DNA of 64,000 bases from Vampirovibrionales bacterium. Its GTDB lineage: Bacteria; Cyanobacteriota; Vampirovibrionia; Vampirovibrionales; Vampirovibrionaceae. Position numbers and translations under genes: made by a program. The first letter of the stretch is position 1; each line of letters begins with the position of its first letter. Positions 26,762-35,584 of this stretch are shown one piece after another. The notes under the pieces are model-generated. The model was not told where the DNA came from and searched no databases. It worked only from the letters and a program-made list of their open reading frames with translations. Location of the stretch: the NCBI GenBank assembly GCA_016712355.1, contig JADJRF010000005.1, positions 868,001-932,000 on the forward strand, written 5' to 3'.

Positions 26762-28501
26762 TTAAAGTCCCATGAAGTCCGGCCCGGAGCCCTGCTCCGT
26801 CGGGCGCACGCGCAGATTCTGCTCCGGACAGACAATCTCACAGGTGCGGCACTGGACACAGTTCTCCAGAGACATGGCGTGCTGGCGCAGGTCGTGCACC
26901 ACATCCACGCGATGCACTTCCGCCGTACAGTCGGACACGCAGGGCGTGGTTTTGCCCAGCGCTTCGTATTTGGCGATGCACGGCAGGCACACGTCTGCGC
27001 TGAACTCGTCGATATGCCGGTTATGCTCGTGATACACGGGATTGGCGTAGAAAACCGCGTCTTCGCGCGAATAGATGGTGTCCTTGCGGAATTCCGTCGG
27101 CGCAGGAAGCGCAGGCGCTTTGAAATCGGGCTGAATATACGCGTGATCGGGCTTATACGTCAGCGGTCCAATATCGCGCTTGCCATCCATCAGGGTTTTC
27201 AGACGCAGAGCGTCGCCAATGGCCTGTAGCGGATTGTTTTTCAAACCGACCATGGCCATGCCGATTAACGCATGACTGTTGTCCACGCCAGAAAGAACCG
27301 TGGGCAGATAGCGATTCAACAGACGTGGATTCTCTTTCCAGGCGTGACGGAAATAGCGGCCTTCATGCAGCTCCTGGCCGACATGGGTCGCCATGGTTTT
27401 CTGCTGGTAAGGCGCCAGCCCGGCGGCAGAGAAATCGCCGCTCGCCAAGGCGTCATGTAAGACTTCCGCCGCTTGCCAGCCGCATTCCATGGCCTTATCA
27501 ACGCCTGCCAGCGTGGTGATGTTCAGCGTACCGAGCGCATCGCCCAATAACAACGCGCCATCCACGGCGAATTTTTTGGGAAGGCTGTAATACCCGCCTT
27601 CCGGCAGCAGGGCCGCGCCGTATTTCAGCAACTTGCCGTCAGCGAGAAGGCCTTGGAGCCACGGATGCTTCTTGAGGGCCTGAAGCGCCTGTTGCGGGTT
27701 GAGGTTGGGGTTTTCGCTGTCCAGCGAGATCACCAGTCCGACGGTAAGCCGGTTGCGGTCCATCCCGTAAATAAAGCCGCCGCCAAAACTGCCGTCCATC
27801 AGCGGGTAGCCCATGGTATGCCACACGGCGCCTTTCAGGGCCTGGCCGCGCTCGGCGGGCAGTTCCCACACTTCTTTGACGCCGACTGACCATAACTGCG
27901 GGTTGTCGCGCAACTGGAAGCGATCGACCAGATTGCGCGACGTAAAGCCTTTATCGCCAAAGCACGTCACCTTGGCGTAAACGGCGTCTTCCGCCGGATT
28001 GCCAGACGGGGTTTCCACCACCTGCGCGCCGACGACGCGATCGCCTTCATACAGCACGCCATGCGCAGAAAATCCCGTAAAGAAGTCCAACGTCACGTTG
28101 GGTATGGTTTTCGCTTTTTCTGCGAGTTGATCGGCCATCCATTTAACGACAAAACTCAGCGTCAGAATGAGATAACCTTCTTTGCGCAAGCCTTCGGGGA
28201 GCAGGGCGTTGGGAACATCCCACTGTCCGCGCGCGCCCAGCAGCGTCAAATGGCTGCGATCGCAGACCGCCTCAATGGGAAAGCCATTGGTGCGGTACTC
28301 TGGAAACAGACGTTCAATGACATGCGGCTTTGAGACGGCGCCGCTCAGAATATGCGAGCCGAATTCAGGGCCCTTTTCCAGAATCGCCATCGAGAAGCTT
28401 CGGCCGCTGGTTCGGGCGAGATCCAGCAAGCGATGGGCGAGCGTCAGATTGGCCGGACTGCCCCCGACCAGCAGAATATCGTATTCAATACGTTCGGACA
28501 C
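26762..28501 (-). CDS. Electron-transfer flavoprotein:ubiquinone oxidoreductase-like protein
   Basis: Passes electrons from ETF to the quinone pool. I start it at GTG 28501, because AAGGAG lies eight bases upstream; the farther ATG at 28534 falls inside a -10-like TATGATAGG. The product has 579 residues. The N-terminal FAD-binding motif reads LLVGGSPANL rather than the usual GAGPAGL. The C-terminus holds the [4Fe-4S] motif ENCVQCRTCEIVCPEQN and ends SGPDFMGL, typical of ETF-QO. An additional cysteine group, DVCLPCIAKY followed by TPCVSDC, lies just before it. No etfAB genes are in the window. It might belong to a divergent ETF-QO clade, and direct activity with ubiquinone is not proven. Confidence 0.85.
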   Translation of the reverse strand: MSERIEYDILLVGGSPANLTLAHRLLDLARTSGRSFSMAILEKGPEFGSHILSGAVSKPHVIERLFPEYRTNGFPIEAVCDRSHLTLLGARGQWDVPNALLPEGLRKEGYLILTLSFVVKWMADQLAEKAKTIPNVTLDFFTGFSAHGVLYEGDRVVGAQVVETPSGNPAEDAVYAKVTCFGDKGFTSRNLVDRFQLRDNPQLWSVGVKEVWELPAERGQALKGAVWHTMGYPLMDGSFGGGFIYGMDRNRLTVGLVISLDSENPNLNPQQALQALKKHPWLQGLLADGKLLKYGAALLPEGGYYSLPKKFAVDGALLLGDALGTLNITTLAGVDKAMECGWQAAEVLHDALASGDFSAAGLAPYQQKTMATHVGQELHEGRYFRHAWKENPRLLNRYLPTVLSGVDNSHALIGMAMVGLKNNPLQAIGDALRLKTLMDGKRDIGPLTYKPDHAYIQPDFKAPALPAPTEFRKDTIYSREDAVFYANPVYHEHNRHIDEFSADVCLPCIAKYEALGKTTPCVSDCTAEVHRVDVVHDLRQHAMSLENCVQCRTCEIVCPEQNLRVRPTEQGSGPDFMGL

Positions 28502-28625
28502 GGAAAAAACTCCTTCTTCCACCACGCCTATCATACCCGAAGGCCGAGCCGTCCTCTCAGACTTGGCAAGGGTTTATCATAAGAAAAAGGATCCCTCCCT
28601 GTCTAATAGGCGTGATGACAAGCCC

Positions 28626-29987
28626 TTACCAGCGCTCGGGCAGGGTCAGCAAGTAGACGCGCGCGCTGCGACGAGCGATCAGCGCCAGCCGATTGCGCGA
28701 CTCGTCAAACGCAATGGCGAACGTCTCACCCACCGGCGGAACCGGCGTCAGGACGCGCAGCGGAATCTCCAGCGTCTTCCCTTGCGGCGCGCCCGGCAAG
28801 GCCCATTCTGATCGCGATGCTGAGCTTAAGGCCGGGGCGATCGCGGTTAAAACGAGACGATCGCCGTTTGCGCGCGCGGTTTCCAGCGTCATCAGAATCC
28901 CGCTGCGTTGCGAAACGGCCAGACCCTGAGGCTGACGCATCGTCGCCAGCGCGATAGACGCTTCTTCTGAGCCTGCATCGCGATAGCCCACAATGCGCCG
29001 GGCGCCTGAATCCAGCGCGTACAACAGCCTCTGGGCGCCAAAATCCTGCGCCCAGGCGCTTCCAGAAGCCTTCATAGAGACCTTCATAGAGACCTTCATA
29101 GAGACCTTCATAGAAGCGATCCCGGAGACATTCCCTACGCCGGGCGCAAGCGCAAATGCCCTCCCGTGATCTTCAAGAGCCGGCGCAATCCCCAGAGGAA
29201 ACGCCTTCACGTTGTACGGATACTGGCTGTCCGAGTAAAACAGGGACCCCTCGCGACTGAAGCTGCCCATAAACGGCCCTGTCGCCGAAATCGCGCTCCC
29301 CTTGCCAGCCGCCAGCGAGAACCCGCCGCGCTGTTCAACCCGAACGCTCGCCAACGACAAGGGCGCGCCCGGCGTAGGGTCCGATCCCAGCGGCAAGCGC
29401 ATTTGCGGTAGAGAAAGCCGCTGACGCGCCTTGGCGCGGCCCTGGGTGAGCGTCCAGTTTTGCAAGGCGACCTCAGACGCTTGATCCGGCGCCACGCGCT
29501 GACCGTGCGGGTCGAGATACGCAAATTGCGCGCCCGTCTGCAAGAAGACAGCCTCTGACGCCTCGCCGTCGAAGGCGGGAAACGTCATCCACGCGCCTGT
29601 GGCGTGGCGCGGTTCCTGGCGCATCAGGATGGTGGCGGCGCTTTTCGTCTGGGTCAGGACGTAGCAGCGACGCTGGGCGCGCTGAGTCGCCGCGTCTTCA
29701 AAGGCATAGCAGAGCCGGCCGGGACCAGAATCCGACGAGAGGACGGCGGTTTGCGAAAGATCCGTCGTCAGCCGGTTCAGCCATTGCGCTACGCTATGAC
29801 TGAGACTGATGCGCGCGCGTTCGGCGCTCATACGTTCTGATAACCAGGCCGATGACAGCATCAGCGCCGGAATCAACACCAGCCCGGTCAGGGCCAGCGA
29901 GACGGCCATTTCTACCAGACTGGCGCCGGCAGCGACGGGGCGCGTCACACGATCGTTCGCTCTTGTCAGCGCCCGGCGGCGGATCAT
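28626..29987 (-). CDS. Prepilin-like protein with large C-terminal domain
   Basis: A probable type IV pilin-like or pseudopilin-like surface protein. Of its 453 residues, the N-terminus fits a prepilin signal: a basic leader ending in Gly21, then ASLVEMAVSLALTGLVLIPA, with Glu at mature position 5 and a hydrophobic helix. The leader is long, as in class III or type II minor pseudopilins. The rest is beta-rich with no family recognised; the end is reminiscent of a propeller-like repeat (SGARRIVGYRDAG, NRLALIARRSARVYLLTLPE). Four tandem SMKV-type repeats lie near residue 300, encoded by a 12-bp repeat. It starts in TGATG overlap with the gene upstream at 29987-31372, so the two are translationally coupled. 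Confidence 0.65.
   Translation of the reverse strand: MIRRRALTRANDRVTRPVAAGASLVEMAVSLALTGLVLIPALMLSSAWLSERMSAERARISLSHSVAQWLNRLTTDLSQTAVLSSDSGPGRLCYAFEDAATQRAQRRCYVLTQTKSAATILMRQEPRHATGAWMTFPAFDGEASEAVFLQTGAQFAYLDPHGQRVAPDQASEVALQNWTLTQGRAKARQRLSLPQMRLPLGSDPTPGAPLSLASVRVEQRGGFSLAAGKGSAISATGPFMGSFSREGSLFYSDSQYPYNVKAFPLGIAPALEDHGRAFALAPGVGNVSGIASMKVSMKVSMKVSMKASGSAWAQDFGAQRLLYALDSGARRIVGYRDAGSEEASIALATMRQPQGLAVSQRSGILMTLETARANGDRLVLTAIAPALSSASRSEWALPGAPQGKTLEIPLRVLTPVPPVGETFAIAFDESRNRLALIARRSARVYLLTLPERW
29069..29116. repeat. Tandem 12-bp repeat, four copies
   Basis: CCTTCATAGAGA occurs four times in a row (29069-29080, 29081-29092, 29093-29104 and 29105-29116; the last ends AAG). Read on the minus strand within the prepilin-like gene, it encodes four Ser-Met-Lys-Val/Ala units. 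A 12-bp unit keeps the frame when copies are gained or lost. Confidence 0.95.
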
Positions 29988-31372
29988 CAGGCGTCCGAGG
30001 CGGAAGGGGTTTCAGCGGGCGGCGTGTCGGCAGCCGGTTCTGAAATGGCCGCTACTTTTTTGGGGCGTCCGCGTGGTTTTTTGACGGGAGCGGCCTCTGC
30101 CGCCTGCGTCTCAGACGGCGGCGCATCAGAAGGCGCTTCAGCAGAAGCAGCCTCAGGCATGGTCGCCGGGTCAGGCGCGTCCTCGGCAGGGGATGGCGGG
30201 GCTTCGCCGGCCTTGGGATCGGCTTGCGCTTCGGCTTTTTGTTTTTCGATTTTCTCTTTTTCCACTTTCTCTTTTTCGATTTTTTCTTTTTCGGCTTTTT
30301 CTTGCTCGATTTTTTCTCGTTCAGCCTTTTCAGCCAGCGAGACGCGCATCGTCTCGGGGAGATCTTCTCGATCTTCATTCCAGCGCGGCATGTTGCGGTT
30401 TTTGCGCACCAGACCGATGCCGACGTGTACGCGCCATTCATCCATTCGCAATTGCTTGGAAATGATTTTATGGATGCCGATGGGCGGCAGCGGCAAATAG
30501 GGCTCGTATAAGGTTTCGATTGCGCTGAGCTGATCAGGGGTCAGCGCCAGGCGTCGCTTGGGGAAGTCCAGCTTGGGCAGCTTGAGTTTCTGGCGTATCA
30601 GATTGATGCCAAAAAACACCTTGCTCGGCTTCATATCCAGCTTTTCGCCGATGGTCTCGTGAACGTCCGGATTGGGCAGCGGCAAGGACTGCTTGTACAG
30701 CGCCTCGATTTGCTCAATTTCCTCGCGGCTGACCAGTAGTTTCTTGGGCGGGCCGCCGCGTCTGGGACCGCCTCTGGGAGGGCCGAATCCCGGACGTCCG
30801 CCCGGACGCGGGCCGCCGCGAGGCGGGCCAAATCCACCCGGACGCGGACCGGGACGTCCCGGAGGCGCGGGGCCTCTCTGCGGCGGACCATAGCCGCCGG
30901 GCGCAGGACGAGGACCTTGCGGCGGCGCTCCCCAGCGTTGCTGCTGAGGGGGCGGGCCATAGCCAAACCGGGGAGGCGGCGGGCCGCCACGATAGCCGGG
31001 CGCCGGGGGCGGGCCATAACCCGGAGGGCCGCCACGAAAACCCGGCTGAGGACCATACCCGCCGGGAGCGGGACGCGGGCCAGAAGGCGGGCCGCCTCGC
31101 GGCATGGGCGCAGGCGCTTTACCGCCGGGCCCGGAGCGATAATCTGGCGGCGGGCCATAACCGCCGGGAGCGGGGCGCGGGCCTTGCGGCGGCCCGTTAA
31201 AGGCGCCGCGCGGGGGAGGCGCTTGAGGCTCTCGCGCGCCATAGCCGCCTTCATAAGGAGAAGACGGTGGAGGGGCGGGACGATCCGGGTAAAGACAATC
31301 TGGACAAATAACCCGTTTCGGATTCTTGGTTTCGAATTCCGTCCCGCATTTCGCGCACTTGTTTATATACAT
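29987..31372 (-). CDS. Zinc-ribbon, Pro/Gly-rich, tandem-repeat and AT-hook protein, unknown
   Basis: I do not recognise this 461-residue protein, but its parts are clear. Residues 6-26 form a zinc ribbon (Cys6, Cys9, Cys23, Cys26). Residues 30-210 are a Gly-Pro-Pro-rich low-complexity region with GGYGPP and RGGPP units. Residues 212-273 and 275-334 are two copies of one helical domain: LPLPNPDVHETIGEKL in the first corresponds to LPLPPIGIHKIISKQL in the second, each followed by a 'VxxGIxLVRxK/NxxxP' end. Residues 345-385 are a Lys/Glu heptad-like helix. The C-terminus carries an AT-hook, KKPRGRPKK (about 431-439). DNA binding is therefore likely. Its stop overlaps the start of the prepilin-like gene. 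Confidence 0.7.
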   Translation of the reverse strand: MYINKCAKCGTEFETKNPKRVICPDCLYPDRPAPPPSSPYEGGYGAREPQAPPPRGAFNGPPQGPRPAPGGYGPPPDYRSGPGGKAPAPMPRGGPPSGPRPAPGGYGPQPGFRGGPPGYGPPPAPGYRGGPPPPRFGYGPPPQQQRWGAPPQGPRPAPGGYGPPQRGPAPPGRPGPRPGGFGPPRGGPRPGGRPGFGPPRGGPRRGGPPKKLLVSREEIEQIEALYKQSLPLPNPDVHETIGEKLDMKPSKVFFGINLIRQKLKLPKLDFPKRRLALTPDQLSAIETLYEPYLPLPPIGIHKIISKQLRMDEWRVHVGIGLVRKNRNMPRWNEDREDLPETMRVSLAEKAEREKIEQEKAEKEKIEKEKVEKEKIEKQKAEAQADPKAGEAPPSPAEDAPDPATMPEAASAEAPSDAPPSETQAAEAAPVKKPRGRPKKVAAISEPAADTPPAETPSASDA

Positions 31373-31920
31373 GGTTTCTCTCGACGGAGGTTCAGGAAAA
31401 TAAGATGGAGATCTGCTGACAGCTTTTCAGACGCTCATGGTGTGTTGACGTGACCTGCTAACGTAAAAATTCCCCTGCGCCTTGGACAATGGCCTGAAAA
31501 TAAGAGATGCTTCTGGTTAATACGTCGAACCGTAAAGATTCACTCGCCTCTAAAGGACGCAATGCCTTTGGAAATGTCGCCTGCCTTGTGTGGAATTGGT
31601 CGCTACAGTCTTCGGGACGCCCTTCAACCCGACAAAAGGGTTTCATCGAAAAGGCTAACTCTCAGCGTACGATCCCAGTCGATACTTTTATTATTATCAT
31701 AGTTCCCAAAAAAGTAACAGGTTTTTAAATTTTTTTTTAAGAAATCAACATATCAGAGGAGGCGCGCGCGGGGCCGTCGCCCTCTCGCGTCAGGTACATG
31801 AGGCGCTTTGAGAGGCGCTTTAAGCTCCAAGAGCGCGTGGCGCCGAGCGCGCTGGAGCGTTTACAATTCGTCGTCTCTCTGCCAGAATCAGCCTGTTTAC
31901 GCGAGGAAACCCATTTTCTG
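31373..31920. other. Intergenic region, 548 bp, AT-richer than its surroundings
   Basis: Lies between the divergent zinc-ribbon gene and galE. A long T/A-rich tract is found at 31715-31742. On the minus strand TATGATAATAATAAAAG (about 31683-31699) could be a -10 region for the zinc-ribbon gene. A short open frame at 31507-31728 has no Shine-Dalgarno and no recognisable composition, and I do not call it a gene. No tRNA or known RNA motif was found. Confidence 0.4.
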
Positions 31921-32913
31921 ATGCCGACGCTTTTAGTCACCGGCGGGGCCGGCTATATTGGCAGCCACTGCGTCAAGCAACTGCTCGCCCAGCGGGACGG
32001 CTGGTCGGTGGTGACGCTGGATAACCTGTCCACGGGCTTTCGCCGCTTCATTCGGGGCGAGTTTGTCGAAGGGTCGACGGCCGATCGCGCGCTGGTCCTC
32101 GAAACCCTGCGCCGATACGACGTCAAAGCCGTCATGCATTTCGCCGCCTTCGCCTACGTAGGCGAATCGGTGAGCGACCCTGAAAAATATTACGATAACA
32201 ACGTCTGCGCCGCCCTGACCCTGTTGTCTGCCATGCGCGAGGCCCAGGTCAACGAGTTCATCTTCTCGTCAAGCTGCGCCACGTATGGCTTGCCGCAGCG
32301 CCTGCCGCTGACCGAAGACCATCCGCTGGCGCCGGTGAATCCTTACGGCTTTACCAAGCGCGTGGTGGAAGAGATTTTATCGGATTTCTCGCGCGCGTAC
32401 GGGCTGCGGTATGTCTCGCTGCGCTATTTCAATGCCGCCGGCGCGGATCCCGAAGGCGATATCGGCGAAGCGCACGACCCGGAAACCCATTTGATTCCGC
32501 TGGCCTTGCAAGCCGCAGCGGGCCAGCGTCCCGCGTTACAAGTCTTCGGCTCAGACTACCCAACGCCGGATGGCACCTGCATTCGCGATTACGTCCATGT
32601 CAACGACATCAGCCGCGCCCATCTGCTGGCGCTGGCGTATTTGCAAGGGGGCGGGGCGTCGCAGGTCTTTAATATCGGCACAGAGCACGGGTATAGCGTG
32701 CGCGAAGTCATTGATTGCTGCCAAACCGTCACCGGACGGCGCGTTCCGGTGGTAGAAGGCCCGCGTCGCGAAGGCGATCCGCCGATGCTGGTGGCCAACG
32801 CCGAAAAAATCCGGCGCGAACTGGGCTGGAAGCCAGAATATGACAGCCTGAAGCCGACGATCGAGACCGCCTGGGCTTGGGAACAGCGCAAAGCCGCCGT
32901 GCTGGCGACCTGA
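31921..32913 (+). CDS. galE: UDP-glucose 4-epimerase
   Basis: Interconverts UDP-glucose and UDP-galactose (or the N-acetyl forms). I start it at ATG 31921, because TLLVTGGAGYIGSH is the canonical opening; an upstream in-frame ATG at 31798 adds 41 unrelated residues. The length is 330 residues. The NAD site is GGAGYIGSH; the catalytic Ser lies in SSSCATYG; the catalytic Tyr/Lys pair lies in NPYGFTKRVVEEIL near residue 143. The family C-terminal YDSLKPTIETAWAWE is present. It is followed by mutY after only four bases. It may supply UDP-galactose to the glycosyltransferase at 8486-9625 or to surface polysaccharides. Confidence 0.95.
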   Translation: MPTLLVTGGAGYIGSHCVKQLLAQRDGWSVVTLDNLSTGFRRFIRGEFVEGSTADRALVLETLRRYDVKAVMHFAAFAYVGESVSDPEKYYDNNVCAALTLLSAMREAQVNEFIFSSSCATYGLPQRLPLTEDHPLAPVNPYGFTKRVVEEILSDFSRAYGLRYVSLRYFNAAGADPEGDIGEAHDPETHLIPLALQAAAGQRPALQVFGSDYPTPDGTCIRDYVHVNDISRAHLLALAYLQGGGASQVFNIGTEHGYSVREVIDCCQTVTGRRVPVVEGPRREGDPPMLVANAEKIRRELGWKPEYDSLKPTIETAWAWEQRKAAVLAT

Positions 32914-32917
32914 AGCG

Positions 32918-34066
32918 ATGCGCGCGGCAACGGATAAAAGCGGATTCGCGCTGGCCCTGACGCGCTGGTACGCAAGTCATGCGCGCGACTTGCCATGGCG
33001 TCGAACGCGCGATCCTTATCACGTCTGGCTATCCGAAATCATGTTGCAACAAACGCAAGTAGCGACCGTGATTCCCTATTACGAGCGCTTCCTGGCGCGC
33101 TTTTCAACAGTAGAAGCGCTCGCCGCCGCCTCGGAAGACGAAACGCTCAAGCTGTGGGAAGGACTCGGCTATTATGCGCGCGGCCGTAACCTGCGCCGCG
33201 CCGCGCAAGCGATTGTCGAGACCCATCAGGGACGCTTTCCCGACACGCTTGCGGGCATGATGGCCTTGCCCGGCGTTGGCCGCAGCACGGCCGGCGCGAT
33301 TCTCACCTTTGCCATGGGCCAGGCCCATCCCTTGCTCGACGGGAACGTCAAGCGCGTGTTATCGCGCCTGTTTTGCTTTGAAGCAGATGTCAATGCGCCG
33401 CGCTCACAAGAGACGCTCTGGGACTATTCCGCCCAATTGCTGGCTCCCAGCGACGATCCTTACGCGTTTAATCAGGCCGTGATGGAGCTGGGCGCGACGC
33501 TGTGCACGCCGCAGGCCCCGCAATGCCTTCTGTGCCCTGTCAAAGACTTCTGCGAGGCGGCGGCGAAGGGCGCACAACATGAGTTACCGCGAAAAGCGGT
33601 TAAAAAACCCTCGCCGCACTATGATATCGGCGCAGCCGTCCTCTGGAACGGCGACCGCGTGCTGATTCAGCAGCGTCCGCGCGATGGCCTGCTGGGGGGC
33701 CTGTGGGAATTCCCCGGCGGTAAGCGCGAAGGCGACGAAACGCTCGCCGAGACCGTGGCGCGCGAGATCCGCGAAGAACTGGCGCTGGAAATCCGCGTGC
33801 GCGACAAGCTTATCAGCGTCAAGCACGCCTACACCCATTTTCGCATCACGCTGCACGCCTTCGACTGCGACTACCTCGGCGGCGAGCCGCAAGCGCGCTG
33901 CGCCGAAGCCTGGCGCTGGACGGCGCCGGAAAAATTACGTCAGTTTGCCTTTCCAAAAGCCAATAATCGGGTGATTGACGCCATTCTGGCGCGACGTCAG
34001 GACGCATCGACCCTCCCCGGCCAGACGACGCCCCCTCATGACGCCCCCTCGCCCGCACTGCGTTGA
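32918..34066 (+). CDS. mutY: A/G-specific adenine DNA glycosylase MutY with a near-complete Nudix box
   Basis: Removes adenine mispaired with 8-oxoguanine. The 382-residue protein has the N-terminal HhH-GPD domain: catalytic Glu in SEIMLQQTQVATVIPYY, helix-hairpin-helix LPGVGRSTAGAI, catalytic Asp in LLDGNVKRVLSRL. The iron-sulfur loop is C-x6-C-x2-C-x5-C (CTPQAPQCLLCPVKDFC). The C-terminal domain (about 225-360) recognises 8-oxoG and holds GGKREGDETLAETVAREIRE followed by EL. This matches Gx5Ex7REUxEE and lacks only the conserved Gly after EE (Ala here). Many MutY C-domains have lost that box. The ATG is four bases after galE, and the next gene starts within the MutY 3' end. Confidence 0.95.
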   Translation: MRAATDKSGFALALTRWYASHARDLPWRRTRDPYHVWLSEIMLQQTQVATVIPYYERFLARFSTVEALAAASEDETLKLWEGLGYYARGRNLRRAAQAIVETHQGRFPDTLAGMMALPGVGRSTAGAILTFAMGQAHPLLDGNVKRVLSRLFCFEADVNAPRSQETLWDYSAQLLAPSDDPYAFNQAVMELGATLCTPQAPQCLLCPVKDFCEAAAKGAQHELPRKAVKKPSPHYDIGAAVLWNGDRVLIQQRPRDGLLGGLWEFPGGKREGDETLAETVAREIREELALEIRVRDKLISVKHAYTHFRITLHAFDCDYLGGEPQARCAEAWRWTAPEKLRQFAFPKANNRVIDAILARRQDASTLPGQTTPPHDAPSPALR

Positions 34067-35576
34067 GACGGATCGCGACACGCCGACGCGCCGCATCCTG
34101 CAAATAGCGGCTCGTCAGCCGTCGGCCCCTGCGCTATGGACGCCCCAGGGAGACGCAATCTCTTATGGCGAGCTGGCGCGCGCCGTACAGCGATGTCTGG
34201 AGGGCTTCCGCGCGCAAGGCCTCGGCCCTGGCGATCCCGTGGCGCTCACGCTGCCCAACGGCGTCGATTTCGTCACGGCGGCGCTGGCGTTGTGGCGCGT
34301 CGGCGCGGTGCTGGTCCCGCTGAATCCGCGCTTAAGCGAGGCGGAGATCGCTGTTATTTTGCAGGATGCGCAGATTCACTGGCGTATCGGACCGCAGGCG
34401 GGCGGCGCTCTCTGTCCCGTCACGCCGCTGGCTCAGGAGGAGACGCCTCTGGCCTCTTCTGAACGGGATTTTCCGGCGGATTTGGCGGCGTTGGTCTATA
34501 CGTCCGGGACCACCGGACGCCCTAAAGGCGTGATGCTCTCGCACGAGAATCTGTTGGCGGATGCGCAGGCCAATATCGCCGTGCTGCAAGCCGACTCAAA
34601 CGATCGGTTTCTGGCGTTGCCGCCGCTGGCGCATGTGTATGGCCTGGTGAATGCGCTGCTGAGCGCGTTGATGGTCGGCGCCTCAACAGCCTTCGTCGAC
34701 GGTTTTCGTCCTCAGCGCGTGGCGTCGGCGCTCGAACAGCTTTCTATCAGCACGCTGATTGCTGTTCCCACAATGTATCAGGCGATGGTCGCGTATCTGG
34801 GACGATCGACGCCGATACCGCAGCGATTTTCGTCTCTGCGCGTCTGCCATAGCGGCGCCGCCGCAATGCCCCCCAGCCTGATTGCCGATATTGAGCGCTA
34901 TTTCGGCGCGCCGGTTCAGGAGGGGTATGGCCTGTCGGAAGCGACTTCGATCGTCTGCAGTAATCCGCTGGCGGGGCCTCGTAAAGCCGGGTTCGTGGGG
35001 CCGCCTGTCGCAGGCGTGGCGCTTCGCGTGGCGGATGCAGAAGGCGTCGTTACGCAGCCCGGCGCGATCGGCGAACTTCAGGTAAAAGGGCCCACCGTGA
35101 TGCGCGGCTATTACCGCCGTCCGCGCGAAACCGCCGCCGCCTTTACGCCCGATGGCTGGCTGAAGACCGGCGATCTGGCCTTGCGCGACGCCGACGGCTA
35201 CGCGGCCATCGTCGCCCGACAGGACGATTTAATCGTGGTGGGCGGCTTAAAAACCTATCCGCGCGAAATTGAAGAGGCGCTGCTGTTGCATCCTGACGTG
35301 GCCGAAGCCGCCGTGGCCGGCGTTGCGTCTCAAGTCGCGGGCGGCTCTTCGCTCACCCATCAGCGTATTCACGCCTGGATCCGTCCCCGGCCCGGCGCCG
35401 CGCCGAGCGTCGGCGAGCTGGCAGGCGCGTGCGCCCAGCGATTGGCGTCGTATAAAATCCCCACACGCTGGCATTTCACGCCGGACCCGCTGCCGCAAGG
35501 CCCCAGCGGCAAGATTCTACGCAAGACGCTGCGCGAGCAGGCGCTCGCTCAAGACTCAACGCCCGACACGCCCTGA
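34038..35576 (+). CDS. Acyl-CoA synthetase/AMP-ligase (ANL superfamily)
   Basis: Activates a carboxylic acid through an acyl-AMP intermediate. ATG 34038 gives 512 residues and overlaps mutY by 29 bases. The P-loop motif A3 is ALVYTSGTTGRPKGVMLSHE (about residue 155). The A5 motif YGLSEATSIVC, the A7/A8 region GWLKTGDLALRD and VVGGLKTYPREIEEAL, and the A10 lysine in GPSGKILRKTLRE are all present, so it should be active. The text resembles fatty/medium-chain acyl-CoA synthetases more than acetyl-CoA synthetase or 4CL, but substrate cannot be read. It ends eight bases from the convergent MmgE/PrpD gene. Confidence 0.9.
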   Translation: MTPPRPHCVETDRDTPTRRILQIAARQPSAPALWTPQGDAISYGELARAVQRCLEGFRAQGLGPGDPVALTLPNGVDFVTAALALWRVGAVLVPLNPRLSEAEIAVILQDAQIHWRIGPQAGGALCPVTPLAQEETPLASSERDFPADLAALVYTSGTTGRPKGVMLSHENLLADAQANIAVLQADSNDRFLALPPLAHVYGLVNALLSALMVGASTAFVDGFRPQRVASALEQLSISTLIAVPTMYQAMVAYLGRSTPIPQRFSSLRVCHSGAAAMPPSLIADIERYFGAPVQEGYGLSEATSIVCSNPLAGPRKAGFVGPPVAGVALRVADAEGVVTQPGAIGELQVKGPTVMRGYYRRPRETAAAFTPDGWLKTGDLALRDADGYAAIVARQDDLIVVGGLKTYPREIEEALLLHPDVAEAAVAGVASQVAGGSSLTHQRIHAWIRPRPGAAPSVGELAGACAQRLASYKIPTRWHFTPDPLPQGPSGKILRKTLREQALAQDSTPDTP

Positions 35577-35584
35577 ATCGCGTC

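Noticed and set aside
30720..31250. CRISPR-like repeats in the GC-rich stretch
   Set aside because: The periodicity is the codon pattern of Gly-Pro-rich protein text within one open frame, with no constant-length spacers.
31507..31728. Short open frame in the gap before galE
   Set aside because: No ribosome binding site, composition unlike neighbours, and it runs into an AT tract.
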